Of a stretch of 5,971 nucleotides of DNA, positions 1 to 5,478 are shown in pieces. Below the pieces are notes generated by a model. That model was not told where the DNA came from. It did not search any database and worked only from the letters and a program-made list of their open reading frames with translations. This DNA is from a bacterium (lineage in GTDB: Bacteria > Verrucomicrobiota > Verrucomicrobiia > Limisphaerales > J093). The position numbers were made by a program, and so were the translations under genes. The stretch spans positions 1 to 5,971 of the forward strand of contig JAJXTA010000207.1 of NCBI GenBank assembly GCA_021784265.1, in the 5' to 3' direction. Numbering within the stretch: the stretch's first letter is position 1; each line of letters begins with the position of its first letter.

Positions 1-1224
1 CTCCTCCCCCCCCCCGACTGGCAGACGGCGCATGATCGCGACGGGCTCGTGGACGCCATGTCGCGCAACCTGGCGGAAATCCCCGGCGTGGATTCGCAGT
101 TCAGCCAGTATATCGAGGACAACGTCAACGAGGCCGTCTCCGGCATCAAGAGCGAGCTGGCCATCAAGCTCTACGGGGAGGACGCCGAGACCCTGCAAGC
201 CTTGGCCGATCGCATCGCCGCCGTCTTGGAGAAAGTGCCCGGGGCACACGACGTCGGCAGCGATCAGCTCTTGGGCCAACCCCAGATCCAGATCGCCGTG
301 GACCGAGCCGCCATCGCCCGGGTCGGCGTCAGCGTCTCGGATGTCGAACAGGTGGTCGAGACCGCCTTGGGGGGCTCGGTCGCCACGCAGGTTCTGGAGG
401 GAGAACGGAGCTTTGATCTGGTGGTCAAACTGGCCCCCAAAGCCGTCTCGGACGTCGAATCGATCCGCGACATCCCGGTCTTGGGGGCCAACGGCGAGCA
501 TCTGACCTTGGGCAACCTGGCCACGGTCCAGGTCAAACAGGGCCTCGCCCGGGTCTATCGCGAAAGCAACGAACGGCGGATTGCCATCAAGTTCTCCGTC
601 CGCGGCCGGGCGTTGGGAGACGTGGTGCGCGAGGCCGAACACAACGTGGCGGCGACGGTCAAGATGCCCAAAGGCTACCATTATGAGTGGACCGGCTCGT
701 TCGAAAACCAACAACGCGCCACCCGGCGGTTGGCTATCGTCTTTCCCGTCACCCTCCTCATCATCCTCTTTCTGTTGGTGACGGCCTTCGATTCGGCCAA
801 GCTCGCCCTGCTGGTGCTGCTGACCCTCCCCTGCGCCGCCTGTGGCGGTCTGCTGGCCCTGCCTCTCGCCGGCCTCAACCTGTCGGTGGCGGCGCTGGTT
901 GGCTTTGTGGCCCTGTTTGGGATCTCGGTGCAGAACAGCGTCATTCTGGTCTCGCGCATCCGCGACCTGCGCAAACAAGGTCAGGCGATGACCCAAGCCG
1001 TGGAGGAAGGAGCCTTCACCCGCCTGCGCCCGATGGTGATGACGGCCTCGATGGCGATGCTCGGGTTGCTGCCGGCGGCCCTCTCGCATGGCGTCGGGGC
1101 GGAGACCACCCGGCCGTTCGCCTGCGTGATCATTGGCGGCCTGATCACCGGCACGGTGCTGACCGTGTTCGTCCTGCCGTTGCTCTACCCGACCTTCGAG
1201 CCGCGCCAAGCGCCCGCGGCCTAG
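1..1224 (+). CDS. RND heavy-metal-type efflux pump, inner-membrane subunit (CzcA/CusA family), C-terminal part, 5' end outside window
   Basis: The frame is open from base 1, so the gene begins upstream of the window. 407 residues are visible, against roughly 1,030-1,050 for the whole family. Members are proton-driven inner-membrane antiporters that work as trimers with a periplasmic adaptor and an outer-membrane channel. Residues 1-240 are the second periplasmic porter region, with family wording such as IPGVDSQFSQYIEDNV and VDRAAIARVGVSVSDV. Five membrane spans follow at about 244-264, 268-286, 289-312, 344-362 and 373-399. Further hallmarks are FVALFGISVQNSVILVS, in place of the common FIALFGVAVLNGVVLV, and RPFACVIIGGLITGTVLT. 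The periplasmic part holds only two methionines (20 and 222), so a CusA-like Cu/Ag methionine relay is not supported; a CzcA-like or other substrate is as likely. The proton-relay helix (TM4) lies outside the window. Adaptor and channel genes are not seen and may lie upstream. Confidence 0.93.
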   Translation, partial: LLPPPDWQTAHDRDGLVDAMSRNLAEIPGVDSQFSQYIEDNVNEAVSGIKSELAIKLYGEDAETLQALADRIAAVLEKVPGAHDVGSDQLLGQPQIQIAVDRAAIARVGVSVSDVEQVVETALGGSVATQVLEGERSFDLVVKLAPKAVSDVESIRDIPVLGANGEHLTLGNLATVQVKQGLARVYRESNERRIAIKFSVRGRALGDVVREAEHNVAATVKMPKGYHYEWTGSFENQQRATRRLAIVFPVTLLIILFLLVTAFDSAKLALLVLLTLPCAACGGLLALPLAGLNLSVAALVGFVALFGISVQNSVILVSRIRDLRKQGQAMTQAVEEGAFTRLRPMVMTASMAMLGLLPAALSHGVGAETTRPFACVIIGGLITGTVLTVFVLPLLYPTFEPRQAPAA

Positions 1225-1323
1225 GCGCCGTCGGTCCACGGTCCCGCGGCACGGCGTGGGGCGCCGGTCGAGGACTGGCCCGAACCGCGCCCGCCCCGGG
1301 AGGCGGCCGGCGCGTTCCCGGCC
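1225..1323. other. Convergent intergenic gap between RND pump and PfkB kinase genes
   Basis: These 99 very GC-rich bases separate the stop codons of two convergent genes. The only structure I can support is a short hairpin next to the kinase stop, listed separately. Two GGCGCC palindromes at 1224-1229 and 1260-1265 could pair, but the enclosed loop is long and nothing else supports it. Confidence 0.6.
1305..1323 (-). terminator. Possible hairpin after the kinase stop codon
   Basis: GGCCGG (1305-1310) and CCGGCC (1318-1323) form a 6-bp all-GC stem with a 7-base loop. The stem abuts the TAG stop of the kinase on the minus strand. No run of T follows, so this is not a classical intrinsic terminator. 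It could still cause pausing or protect the operon's 3' end. Confidence 0.3.
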
Positions 1324-2346
1324 CTACTTCACCCCTAATAGGCCCTGGATCGCCGGGACGGAGGCCGCCCCGGTCGTGCCGAGTTGATGGATGACGATCG
1401 AGGCGGCCGTACCGGCCAACTCCAGTGATTCCTGCAGGCTGGCGCCCGCCGCCAGCGCCGCGGTCAAGTTCGCCGTCACCGCGTCCCCAGCCCCGACAAT
1501 GTCAATCGGCCCGCGCACCGGCAGCGCCGGGGCGTAGGCCAAGGTCCCGTCCGGGCTGGCGGCGACGATCCCCCGCTCCGCCAACGTTACAAAGACGGCG
1601 CGACCTTGGCGCCGGGCCAGTCCCAGCGTGGTACTCTGGAGTTGATCCAGCCCCACATCGGGTAGGGTGCCGGTGAGCGCGGCCAGCTCGCTCCCGTTCA
1701 TCTTGAAGGTGACAGCGGGGTAACCGCGCAGGCCGCGCCGGCTGTCGGCGATGATCAGCCGCTGCGGACAGCGCTGCGCCAACTCGCCCACCGCCGTCAG
1801 CAACCGTCCGGTTACGACGCCGGTGTCCGCCAGGTCCACTTGGTCCATTAGGATCAGGGCATCGACCCGCGGGGCGAGCTGGTTCACGGCGGCGATGATC
1901 TCGCGCTCGACCGCCGCCGGCGTGCGCGTCCAGTTCTTGCTATCCAGTCGATTCAGCTCGCGGGGAGGCCGCTCCGGTTCGAGCACTAACGGCTTGCAGT
2001 AGGTGAAGGTGCGCCGCTGGTCGGTTGTCAGAAAGTACTCGAGCCGAACCCCGGGCTTGGCGGCCAGCGCGCGGCGGAGTTCGAAGCCCTCCCCATCTTC
2101 ACCGCAAAACCCCACGACCTCGATCTCGCCCACCCCCAGCTCGACGAGGTTGTTGAGGATGGTCCCGGCCGCGCCTGGTTGGCTGCGCACCTGCACCACA
2201 TTGTGCACCGGTAATCCAGTCTCCAGCGACGTCTCTGCCCGCCCGGGATCGATTTCCAAATAACGGTCCAGGCAAAAATCACCGACGACCGCCACCCGCA
2301 AGCGCGGGTAGCGCCCGGTCAGCTCGTGAAAGCGGTCGGCATTCAT
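1324..2346 (-). CDS. PfkB-family carbohydrate kinase, similar to the heptose-7-phosphate kinase domain of HldE/RfaE
   Basis: This ribokinase-like protein of 340 residues should phosphorylate a sugar or sugar phosphate with ATP in the cytoplasm. Visible motifs in order are VVGDFCLDRY (20-29, start of the fold), QPGAAGTILNNLVELG (56-71, the Gly-rich PfkB signature 1 region), NRLD (132-135), ADSRRG (200-205), FKMNGSEL (214-221, the KxNxxE motif), VTLAERG (253-259) and DIVGAGDAVTANL (282-294), PfkB signature 2 with D288 as predicted catalytic base. GDxxLDRY and the KxNxxEL motif resemble HldE most closely, but the protein ends at LGVK with no nucleotidyltransferase domain. It is therefore a stand-alone kinase like HldA or a relative with another substrate. 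The ATG overlaps the preceding gene's TGA by 4 bp (2343-2346), and no good Shine-Dalgarno is visible, so translational coupling is likely. Family assignment is firm; the substrate is unknown. Confidence 0.9.
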   Translation of the reverse strand: MNADRFHELTGRYPRLRVAVVGDFCLDRYLEIDPGRAETSLETGLPVHNVVQVRSQPGAAGTILNNLVELGVGEIEVVGFCGEDGEGFELRRALAAKPGVRLEYFLTTDQRRTFTYCKPLVLEPERPPRELNRLDSKNWTRTPAAVEREIIAAVNQLAPRVDALILMDQVDLADTGVVTGRLLTAVGELAQRCPQRLIIADSRRGLRGYPAVTFKMNGSELAALTGTLPDVGLDQLQSTTLGLARRQGRAVFVTLAERGIVAASPDGTLAYAPALPVRGPIDIVGAGDAVTANLTAALAAGASLQESLELAGTAASIVIHQLGTTGAASVPAIQGLLGVK

Positions 2347-3446
2347 CGCTCGAGGCAGTGATAGAGGTTGTGGAGAAAGACCATGTTATCGCACTGGGCG
2401 TAGTGCATGGCCCCGCCCATGCGGGCGAAACTCTTGCAGAAGCGGAGATAATAGGCCGGGCTGGTCTTGGGAGGCTCGCCTCGGGACCAGTCCCACTGAC
2501 CGCCGTCCTGCAGATCGACGACGTAGATGGTATGATCGTGGACGACGGGCCGGCCGGCCTGCAGCCGCAGGTTGTTCACGCAGCTCAGGCTCTTCTCAAA
2601 CACCTGGGGCGCCATGATCGCCGAGCCAATCGCCAGAACCACCCCCCCCTCCAGGCCCTCGATCGCCCCACCAAACCGGCAAAAATCCACCGTGGCGGCC
2701 CGCCCGATGACCGCGCCGTCGAACATGGGATGCGTGGCGACAATGTCGTAGCCGATCCCGGGATGCACGGTCAAGGGCACCTGGTGCCGGAAGGCCTGCG
2801 CCAGGATCGAGGCGTGCTTCCACCGGTGCTCGACGACGAGGCTGCCAGGGGGGAGCCGGTGTCGGCGCAGGGCACCGAGCAGATCGGCCCGCGCCCCCGC
2901 CAGGGGATGGGCCGGCTCGGCGCGCAGCTCGGCTTCGAGCGATTCCGGCGTGGGCAAACAGACCCCGTCTTCCAGGATAAACCGCCCGAGGGCCGCGCCG
3001 TAGCCATCACCGCGCACCCCGCCCGCCAGCAGCGCCAGGTGAATGCTACGCCCGGTCTCTGCCCAGGCACCGAAGGTTCCGGTAGCCACGTTCTCTCGAA
3101 CGCTTTCGGTGGAGCGGCCCAGCCAGGCATACTCCCAATCATGGATGGTGCCGGCCCCGTTGGTCGCCAGGTGGGTGATCCAATCCCGCGCCATCATGCG
3201 TTCGAGCACCAGGGCCGCCCCGTTGCGCAACAGGTGGGCGCCGTACATCAGCACCACACTCGCTTGGCGCCGGCGGGCGGCTTGAATCCGCTGCGCGCAC
3301 GCCTCGACGAGCGCCCTCACCCCCGCCGGGCACGGGGGCGCCGGGGATTCTGGCGGGACCAGAATCTCTTCAACTCGGGTGAGGCTCTGGCGTTCGGCCA
3401 GCGGGCGGACCTTGAGCTTGAGAAGGTCCAACGGTTCGGTTTGCAT
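2343..3446 (-). CDS. Deoxyhypusine synthase-like protein of unknown function (middle gene of HAD-kinase operon)
   Basis: The protein has 367 residues, no signal peptide and no membrane span, so it is probably cytoplasmic. I recognise no characterised enzyme, but the pattern recalls deoxyhypusine synthase, an NAD-dependent Rossmann-like fold. LMYGAHLLRNG (66-76) matches the family's Gly-rich strand-helix. ITHLATNGAGTIHDWE (90-105) matches the VDVLVTTAGGVEED segment. VPLTVHPGIGYDI (223-235) matches the segment around IPVFSPALTDGS, and GGVVLAIGSAIM (267-278) matches the GMIILGGGVVKH segment. The region aligned by eye to the catalytic SWGK motif reads SPAYYLRF (329-336), so the catalytic lysine seems absent. 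Bacteria also lack eIF5A, the usual substrate, so another reaction is likely. The ATG is preceded by AGGGAGG (3449-3455) at an unusually tight 2-base spacing. It follows the HAD stop by 12 bp and overlaps the kinase start by 4 bp, implying one operon. The gene is certainly real; the fold call is moderate. Confidence 0.85.
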   Translation of the reverse strand: MQTEPLDLLKLKVRPLAERQSLTRVEEILVPPESPAPPCPAGVRALVEACAQRIQAARRRQASVVLMYGAHLLRNGAALVLERMMARDWITHLATNGAGTIHDWEYAWLGRSTESVRENVATGTFGAWAETGRSIHLALLAGGVRGDGYGAALGRFILEDGVCLPTPESLEAELRAEPAHPLAGARADLLGALRRHRLPPGSLVVEHRWKHASILAQAFRHQVPLTVHPGIGYDIVATHPMFDGAVIGRAATVDFCRFGGAIEGLEGGVVLAIGSAIMAPQVFEKSLSCVNNLRLQAGRPVVHDHTIYVVDLQDGGQWDWSRGEPPKTSPAYYLRFCKSFARMGGAMHYAQCDNMVFLHNLYHCLER

Positions 3447-3448
3447 CG

Positions 3449-3455
3449 CCTCCCT
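3449..3455 (-). promoter_or_regulatory. Ribosome binding site of the deoxyhypusine synthase-like gene
   Basis: On the minus strand AGGGAGG sits only 2 bases before the ATG at 3446, much closer than the usual 5-9. The next in-frame start-type codon, a TTG at codon 6, would be 17 bases away, so the ATG remains the best start. The site lies inside the 12-bp gap after the HAD stop, so re-initiation by the same ribosome is plausible. Confidence 0.55.
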
Positions 3456-3458
3456 ACG

Positions 3459-4334
3459 TTATGAGGCGGCGGCGGCTTGGTGCGGCGCCGGAAGCGGCAC
3501 GGTGCCGCGGATCACCTCCAGCAACGCCACCGCGTCGCGGAAATCCGGGATGACCACATCGGCGCCGACTCCCAGCAAGCGCTGGCGCTTCCATTCGTCC
3601 AGCCGCCCCGAGCCGTTGTGCGCCTCGTCACTGGCCACCGCCACCGCCAACCCACCCACTTCCTTCGTGTTCTCGATCTCCACGTAACCATCCCCGAACG
3701 AGAGCAATTGCTCCCCGGAAATCCGGTTCTCCCGCAGTAGGCGCTCGATCACCATTTTCTTGGAGAACTGCTTGTAGTCGTCCAGAGCGCCGTAGATGTG
3801 CGGGCCAAAGTAGCGCGTCAGGTCCAGCAACGCGGCTTCCTGTTTGACGAAGGGCTCGTCGGTGCCACTCGCCAGGTAGAGCCGCAACCCTTGGCGCTGC
3901 AGGGTCTCGAGCAGGGGGCGAGCCGCATGGACCAGAAGGTCGTCGGGCCGCACGCGCCCCTCGCGCAGGCCGGCCACGCGCGCGCTGATCCGCTGGTCCA
4001 AGCGTGCGAGGTATTCGTGTTTGTACCAGAGCGGCTCGCGGGGGGTGCCTCCCCGCTCCTTGATCCGCTCGGCCAGTTGGATCATCTGGTAAATCGTCTG
4101 CTTGCCGTTGAGCCGCATGATGTCCTCGAACGCCAGGCGGCGCCGGTCGGCCTCCGTCTCCCCTGGCTGGGCCGGTAGCAGTTCGGTGAACATTGGCACC
4201 ATCACCTCAGGCCAGCCTTGCCGGATCAGCGAGAGCGTGCCGTCGAAGTCGAACAAGACATGGCTCACGGCCGGCCGCGGGGCGAAGGCGCGGCTGAATT
4301 CGACGTGACCACGGAAGCGGGTAGCAACAGACAT
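3459..4334 (-). CDS. HAD-superfamily hydrolase (phosphoglycolate phosphatase-like), first gene of operon
   Basis: Taken from the ATG at 4334 the product has 291 residues and should be a cytoplasmic phosphatase. All four HAD motifs are visible. Motif I is FDFDGTLS (28-35), with nucleophile D29 and acid/base D31. Motif II is LASGTDE (154-160), with S156. Motif III is the lysine pair 192-193 in SKKMVIERLL. Motif IV is FGDGYVEIE (213-221), with D215 and E219, the latter where many relatives have Asp. A helical insert between motifs I and II (about 40-145) is a C1-type cap, which suits small-molecule substrates. The tail WKRQRLLGVGADVVIPDF (248-265) is distinctive. An upstream in-frame TTG at 4370 would add 12 residues, but it is part of a TTGACA promoter-like box, and neither start has a good Shine-Dalgarno. 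As first gene before a kinase, the HAD enzyme may remove or exchange a phosphate in the same pathway. The substrate is unknown. Confidence 0.88.
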   Translation of the reverse strand: MSVATRFRGHVEFSRAFAPRPAVSHVLFDFDGTLSLIRQGWPEVMVPMFTELLPAQPGETEADRRRLAFEDIMRLNGKQTIYQMIQLAERIKERGGTPREPLWYKHEYLARLDQRISARVAGLREGRVRPDDLLVHAARPLLETLQRQGLRLYLASGTDEPFVKQEAALLDLTRYFGPHIYGALDDYKQFSKKMVIERLLRENRISGEQLLSFGDGYVEIENTKEVGGLAVAVASDEAHNGSGRLDEWKRQRLLGVGADVVIPDFRDAVALLEVIRGTVPLPAPHQAAAAS

Positions 4335-4341
4335 TGGCCTG

Positions 4342-4370
4342 TAGCTATCTGGGAATTGGCCACCTGTCAA
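4342..4370 (-). promoter_or_regulatory. Candidate promoter of the HAD-DHS-like-kinase operon, giving a near-leaderless mRNA
   Basis: On the minus strand a perfect TTGACA (4370 to 4365) is followed after 17 bases by TAGCTA (4347 to 4342), a weak -10 sharing its first two bases with TATAAT. Only 7 bases separate this from the ATG at 4334, so transcription would begin at or within a base or two of the start codon. The absence of a Shine-Dalgarno before that ATG agrees with leaderless translation. The -35 match is seen directly; the -10 and start site are inference. Confidence 0.4.
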
Positions 4371-4439
4371 CCACCACCACCGACACGCCGTCGCGACCGA
4401 AAAACTTTCCTTTACACCTCGAATTCCCGGGCCGAATGT

Positions 4440-4447
4440 GGGGAGAG
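4440..4447 (+). promoter_or_regulatory. Ribosome binding site of the small membrane protein gene
   Basis: GGGGAGAG ends one base before the ATG at 4449, and its GGAG core (4442-4445) is 3 bases from the start. The spacing is short, but purine content is strong in a region otherwise rich in C and G. This supports the ATG as the true start, although the frame is open further upstream. Confidence 0.5.
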
Positions 4448-4448
4448 T

Positions 4449-4592
4449 ATGTTAGCTGCGATTGACGCGAATATCTGGGGCCTGCTGGTGGTCCCGGTGG
4501 GGATTAGTATTTGTTTCGGCCCGGGACTGGTGGTGTGGTTGATAGCCGAACTCCGCTCCAAGCCCCCGGAGGAGAAAAGGAACCTCAAGTGA
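4449..4592 (+). CDS. Small single-span membrane protein, 47 residues, unknown function
   Basis: I recognise no named family. The 47 residues begin MLAAIDANIWGLL. One strongly hydrophobic segment follows at about 10-33 (WGLLVVPVGISICFGPGLVVWLI), split by Gly-Pro pairs. The tail ELRSKPPEEKRNLK (34-47) is charged and net positive, which suggests an N-out, C-in orientation. No cleavable signal peptide is evident, and the whole protein is little more than one membrane anchor. The open frame extends upstream to 4218, but that part lies antisense to the HAD gene and reads as shadow sequence. The ATG with a purine-rich Shine-Dalgarno is the sensible start. It is divergent from the HAD operon and is followed by a GC hairpin at its stop codon. 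A regulatory or scaffold role for a membrane complex is possible but not shown. That it is a real gene is likely, because hydrophobicity, charge pattern, start signal and isolated position agree. Confidence 0.72.
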   Translation: MLAAIDANIWGLLVVPVGISICFGPGLVVWLIAELRSKPPEEKRNLK

Positions 4593-4610
4593 GCCCCGCG
4601 TGAGCGGGCT
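4592..4610 (+). terminator. Possible hairpin at the stop codon of the small membrane protein gene
   Basis: AGCCCCGC (4592-4599) pairs with GCGGGCT (4604-4610) around a GTGA loop, giving seven base pairs with one bulged C. It starts on the last base of the TGA stop codon. The following bases (GAGGGTCACC) contain no T run, so this is at best a GC-only terminator or an RNA-stabilising stem. Confidence 0.35.
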
Positions 4611-4714
4611 GAGGGTCACCGTCCGCGGACGCGGGGCGTGTCCTCGGGCGGACAATGGGCGTTGCCTCGGGCCCGCGCCCGCGGGGTAAGGCACGGTGGA
4701 CGCGGCGCCGGCGC

Positions 4715-4743
4715 TTGACTTTCCTGCCTCGGCGAGACGACAT
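4715..4743 (+). promoter_or_regulatory. Weak promoter candidate for the envelope protein gene
   Basis: TTGACT (4715-4720), one mismatch from the -35 consensus, is followed after 17 bases by CGACAT (4738-4743), which keeps only two of the six -10 bases. A transcript from here would carry a leader of about 140 bases. The evidence is thin and a different sigma factor could be used. Confidence 0.2.
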
Positions 4744-4877
4744 TGGCCTTCAACATGGCCCCGCGATGTGCTTCCAACCCCCGACGTGGCGTCTCCGCAG
4801 ACCAAGGTGATCGTGCCCTGATCTGCTCAGCGGAGCGGCGTCAAGGGTCGCGCCGGCGCCCGCAGGCCATCAGTTAC

Positions 4878-4882
4878 GGAGG
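4878..4882 (+). promoter_or_regulatory. Ribosome binding site of the envelope protein gene
   Basis: GGAGG lies 5 bases before the ATG at 4888, the best-formed Shine-Dalgarno in the window. It fixes this start, which also gives a complete signal peptide. Confidence 0.8.
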
Positions 4883-4887
4883 TTCCC

Positions 4888-5397
4888 ATGAAACGAACGT
4901 TAGCGTTGCGCTGGTGCTGGATCGCCGGGTTCGCCGCCTTGACGCTGTGGCTGCGGCCCCTGCCGGTAACCGCCCAAGAGGGAGACCCGGGCGGACCGGG
5001 TGACCGCTTGGCGCGGCTGGAACGGCGCCTTAACGAGCTGGCCGAACGCCAGGACCAGATCCTGCGCCAGCTCGGCCAAAGACCCGAGTTCCAGGGGCCC
5101 CCTGGCCCACGGGGTGGTCCCCTGCCCCCTGAGCTGCGCGGTCCTGGGCCAGGTCCCGGGCCGATGCCACCCCCACCGGCCCTGCACGCCCTGCACGCGC
5201 TGGGCGGTTTGGCCCGGTTGGCCACGTTGATCTGGCTCCTGGCCAATATCCTCCTGGCGATCTGGATCTATACCGACATCCGGAAGCGGGGTGATGGCCC
5301 CGGCGTGCTGATCGCCCTCGCCCTGGTGGCGGGAGTGCCCGCGGCGATCATCTACGCCCTGGTCCGCATCGGAGATCGCAAGCCCCAAGCCCCCTGA
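4888..5397 (+). CDS. Envelope protein with signal peptide, coiled coil, collagen-like Pro/Gly linker and two membrane spans
   Basis: I recognise no characterised family. The 169 residues show a clear layout. Residues 1-29 form a signal peptide or anchor: MKR, a hydrophobic core, and a likely cut after VTA. Residues 38-64 (DRLARLERRLNELAERQDQI onward) are a heptad-like coiled coil. Residues 65-98 are rich in Pro and Gly with collagen-like GPPGPRGGP and GPGPGPGP. Hydrophobic spans lie at about 108-128 (ending in WIYTDIRKRG) and 138-160 (ending in IIYALVRIGDRK). The W-x-x-D-x-R-x-R-G loop and closing YxLVR resemble the two-span module at the N-terminus of some phospholipase D-like and small planctomycete membrane proteins. 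That link is a loose recollection. The coiled coil and linker would sit outside the inner membrane, perhaps mediating oligomerisation. The gene stands alone, convergent with the sulfatase. It is surely a real gene; its role is unknown. Confidence 0.85.
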   Translation: MKRTLALRWCWIAGFAALTLWLRPLPVTAQEGDPGGPGDRLARLERRLNELAERQDQILRQLGQRPEFQGPPGPRGGPLPPELRGPGPGPGPMPPPPALHALHALGGLARLATLIWLLANILLAIWIYTDIRKRGDGPGVLIALALVAGVPAAIIYALVRIGDRKPQAP

Positions 5398-5419
5398 GGC
5401 AGCCGCACCGGCATCCCCA

Positions 5420-5442
5420 GGCCCCGGGGCACCCCTGGGGCC
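5420..5442. terminator. Strong GC hairpin between convergent genes
   Basis: GGCCCCGGGG (5420-5429) is complementary to CCCC plus GGGGCC (5432-5435 and 5437-5442), with a single bulged T at 5436 and a tiny loop. Allowing for the loop, nine consecutive GC pairs remain. The same bases can refold as CCCCAGG (5415-5421) with CCTGGGG (5434-5440). It lies 23 bp past the envelope protein stop and 37 bp past the sulfatase stop, so it could serve both genes. There is no T run on either side. Confidence 0.45.
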
Positions 5443-5478
5443 ACGGCCGCCACGCGCCCACGACCGCTGATAGCCGGC

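Larger units (their letters stand above)
4335..4448. other. Divergent intergenic region
   Basis: These 114 bp lie between the HAD operon and the small membrane protein gene, so they must hold promoters for both directions. The left side carries the TTGACA box on the minus strand. A conspicuous A/T-richer patch at 4400-4415 (AAAAACTTTCCTTTACA) interrupts the GC-rich background and may belong to the rightward promoter, though I see no convincing -35/-10 pair there. A CCACCACCACC run (4371-4381) is simple sequence. Confidence 0.5.
4593..4887. other. GC-rich spacer between the small membrane protein and the envelope protein
   Basis: No convincing gene lies in these 295 bp. Reading frames on both strands are arginine- and proline-rich without start signals. 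Visible structure is the hairpin at the left end, a palindrome GTCCGCGGAC at 4621-4630, and a direct repeat CCTCGGGC at 4640-4647 and 4666-4673. Downstream are a possible promoter near 4715 and the Shine-Dalgarno of the next gene. Confidence 0.5.

Noticed and set aside
1224..1265. Two GGCGCC palindromes as a terminator stem for the pump gene
   Set aside because: The stem would be only 6 bp around a 30-base loop with no T run. Such palindromes are frequent by chance in GC-rich DNA.
687..1394. A 235-codon plus-strand frame overlapping the end of the RND pump and crossing into the kinase
   Set aside because: It is Pro/Arg/Gly-rich, lies in a shifted frame of a gene with clear membrane spans and family motifs, and spans two convergent genes.
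2358..3464. A 368-codon open frame on the plus strand exactly opposite the deoxyhypusine synthase-like gene
   Set aside because: Long antisense frames are common in GC-rich genes. The product is low-complexity, has no recognisable motif and lacks a start signal, while the opposite strand has clear conserved segments and operon spacing.
4335..4370. TTG start adding 12 residues to the HAD protein
   Set aside because: The TTG is the first half of a perfect TTGACA box, the extra residues are not hydrophobic or domain-like, and no Shine-Dalgarno precedes it. It remains a minor possibility.
4330..4750. Repeated GACATTGGCCT at about 4330-4340 and 4739-4749 as a possible operator pair
   Set aside because: The first copy includes the complement of the HAD start codon and the second lies in a featureless spacer. 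One 11-base match over 400 bp without symmetry is too weak.
4452..4805. A 117-codon minus-strand frame across the small membrane protein gene and the following spacer
   Set aside because: Composition is typical of noise in GC-rich DNA, there is no Shine-Dalgarno, and it overlaps the better supported 47-residue gene.
4743..5003. An 86-codon plus-strand frame running into the envelope protein gene
   Set aside because: It is Arg-rich, without domain or start signal, and overlaps the well-formed Shine-Dalgarno and signal peptide of the real gene in another frame.
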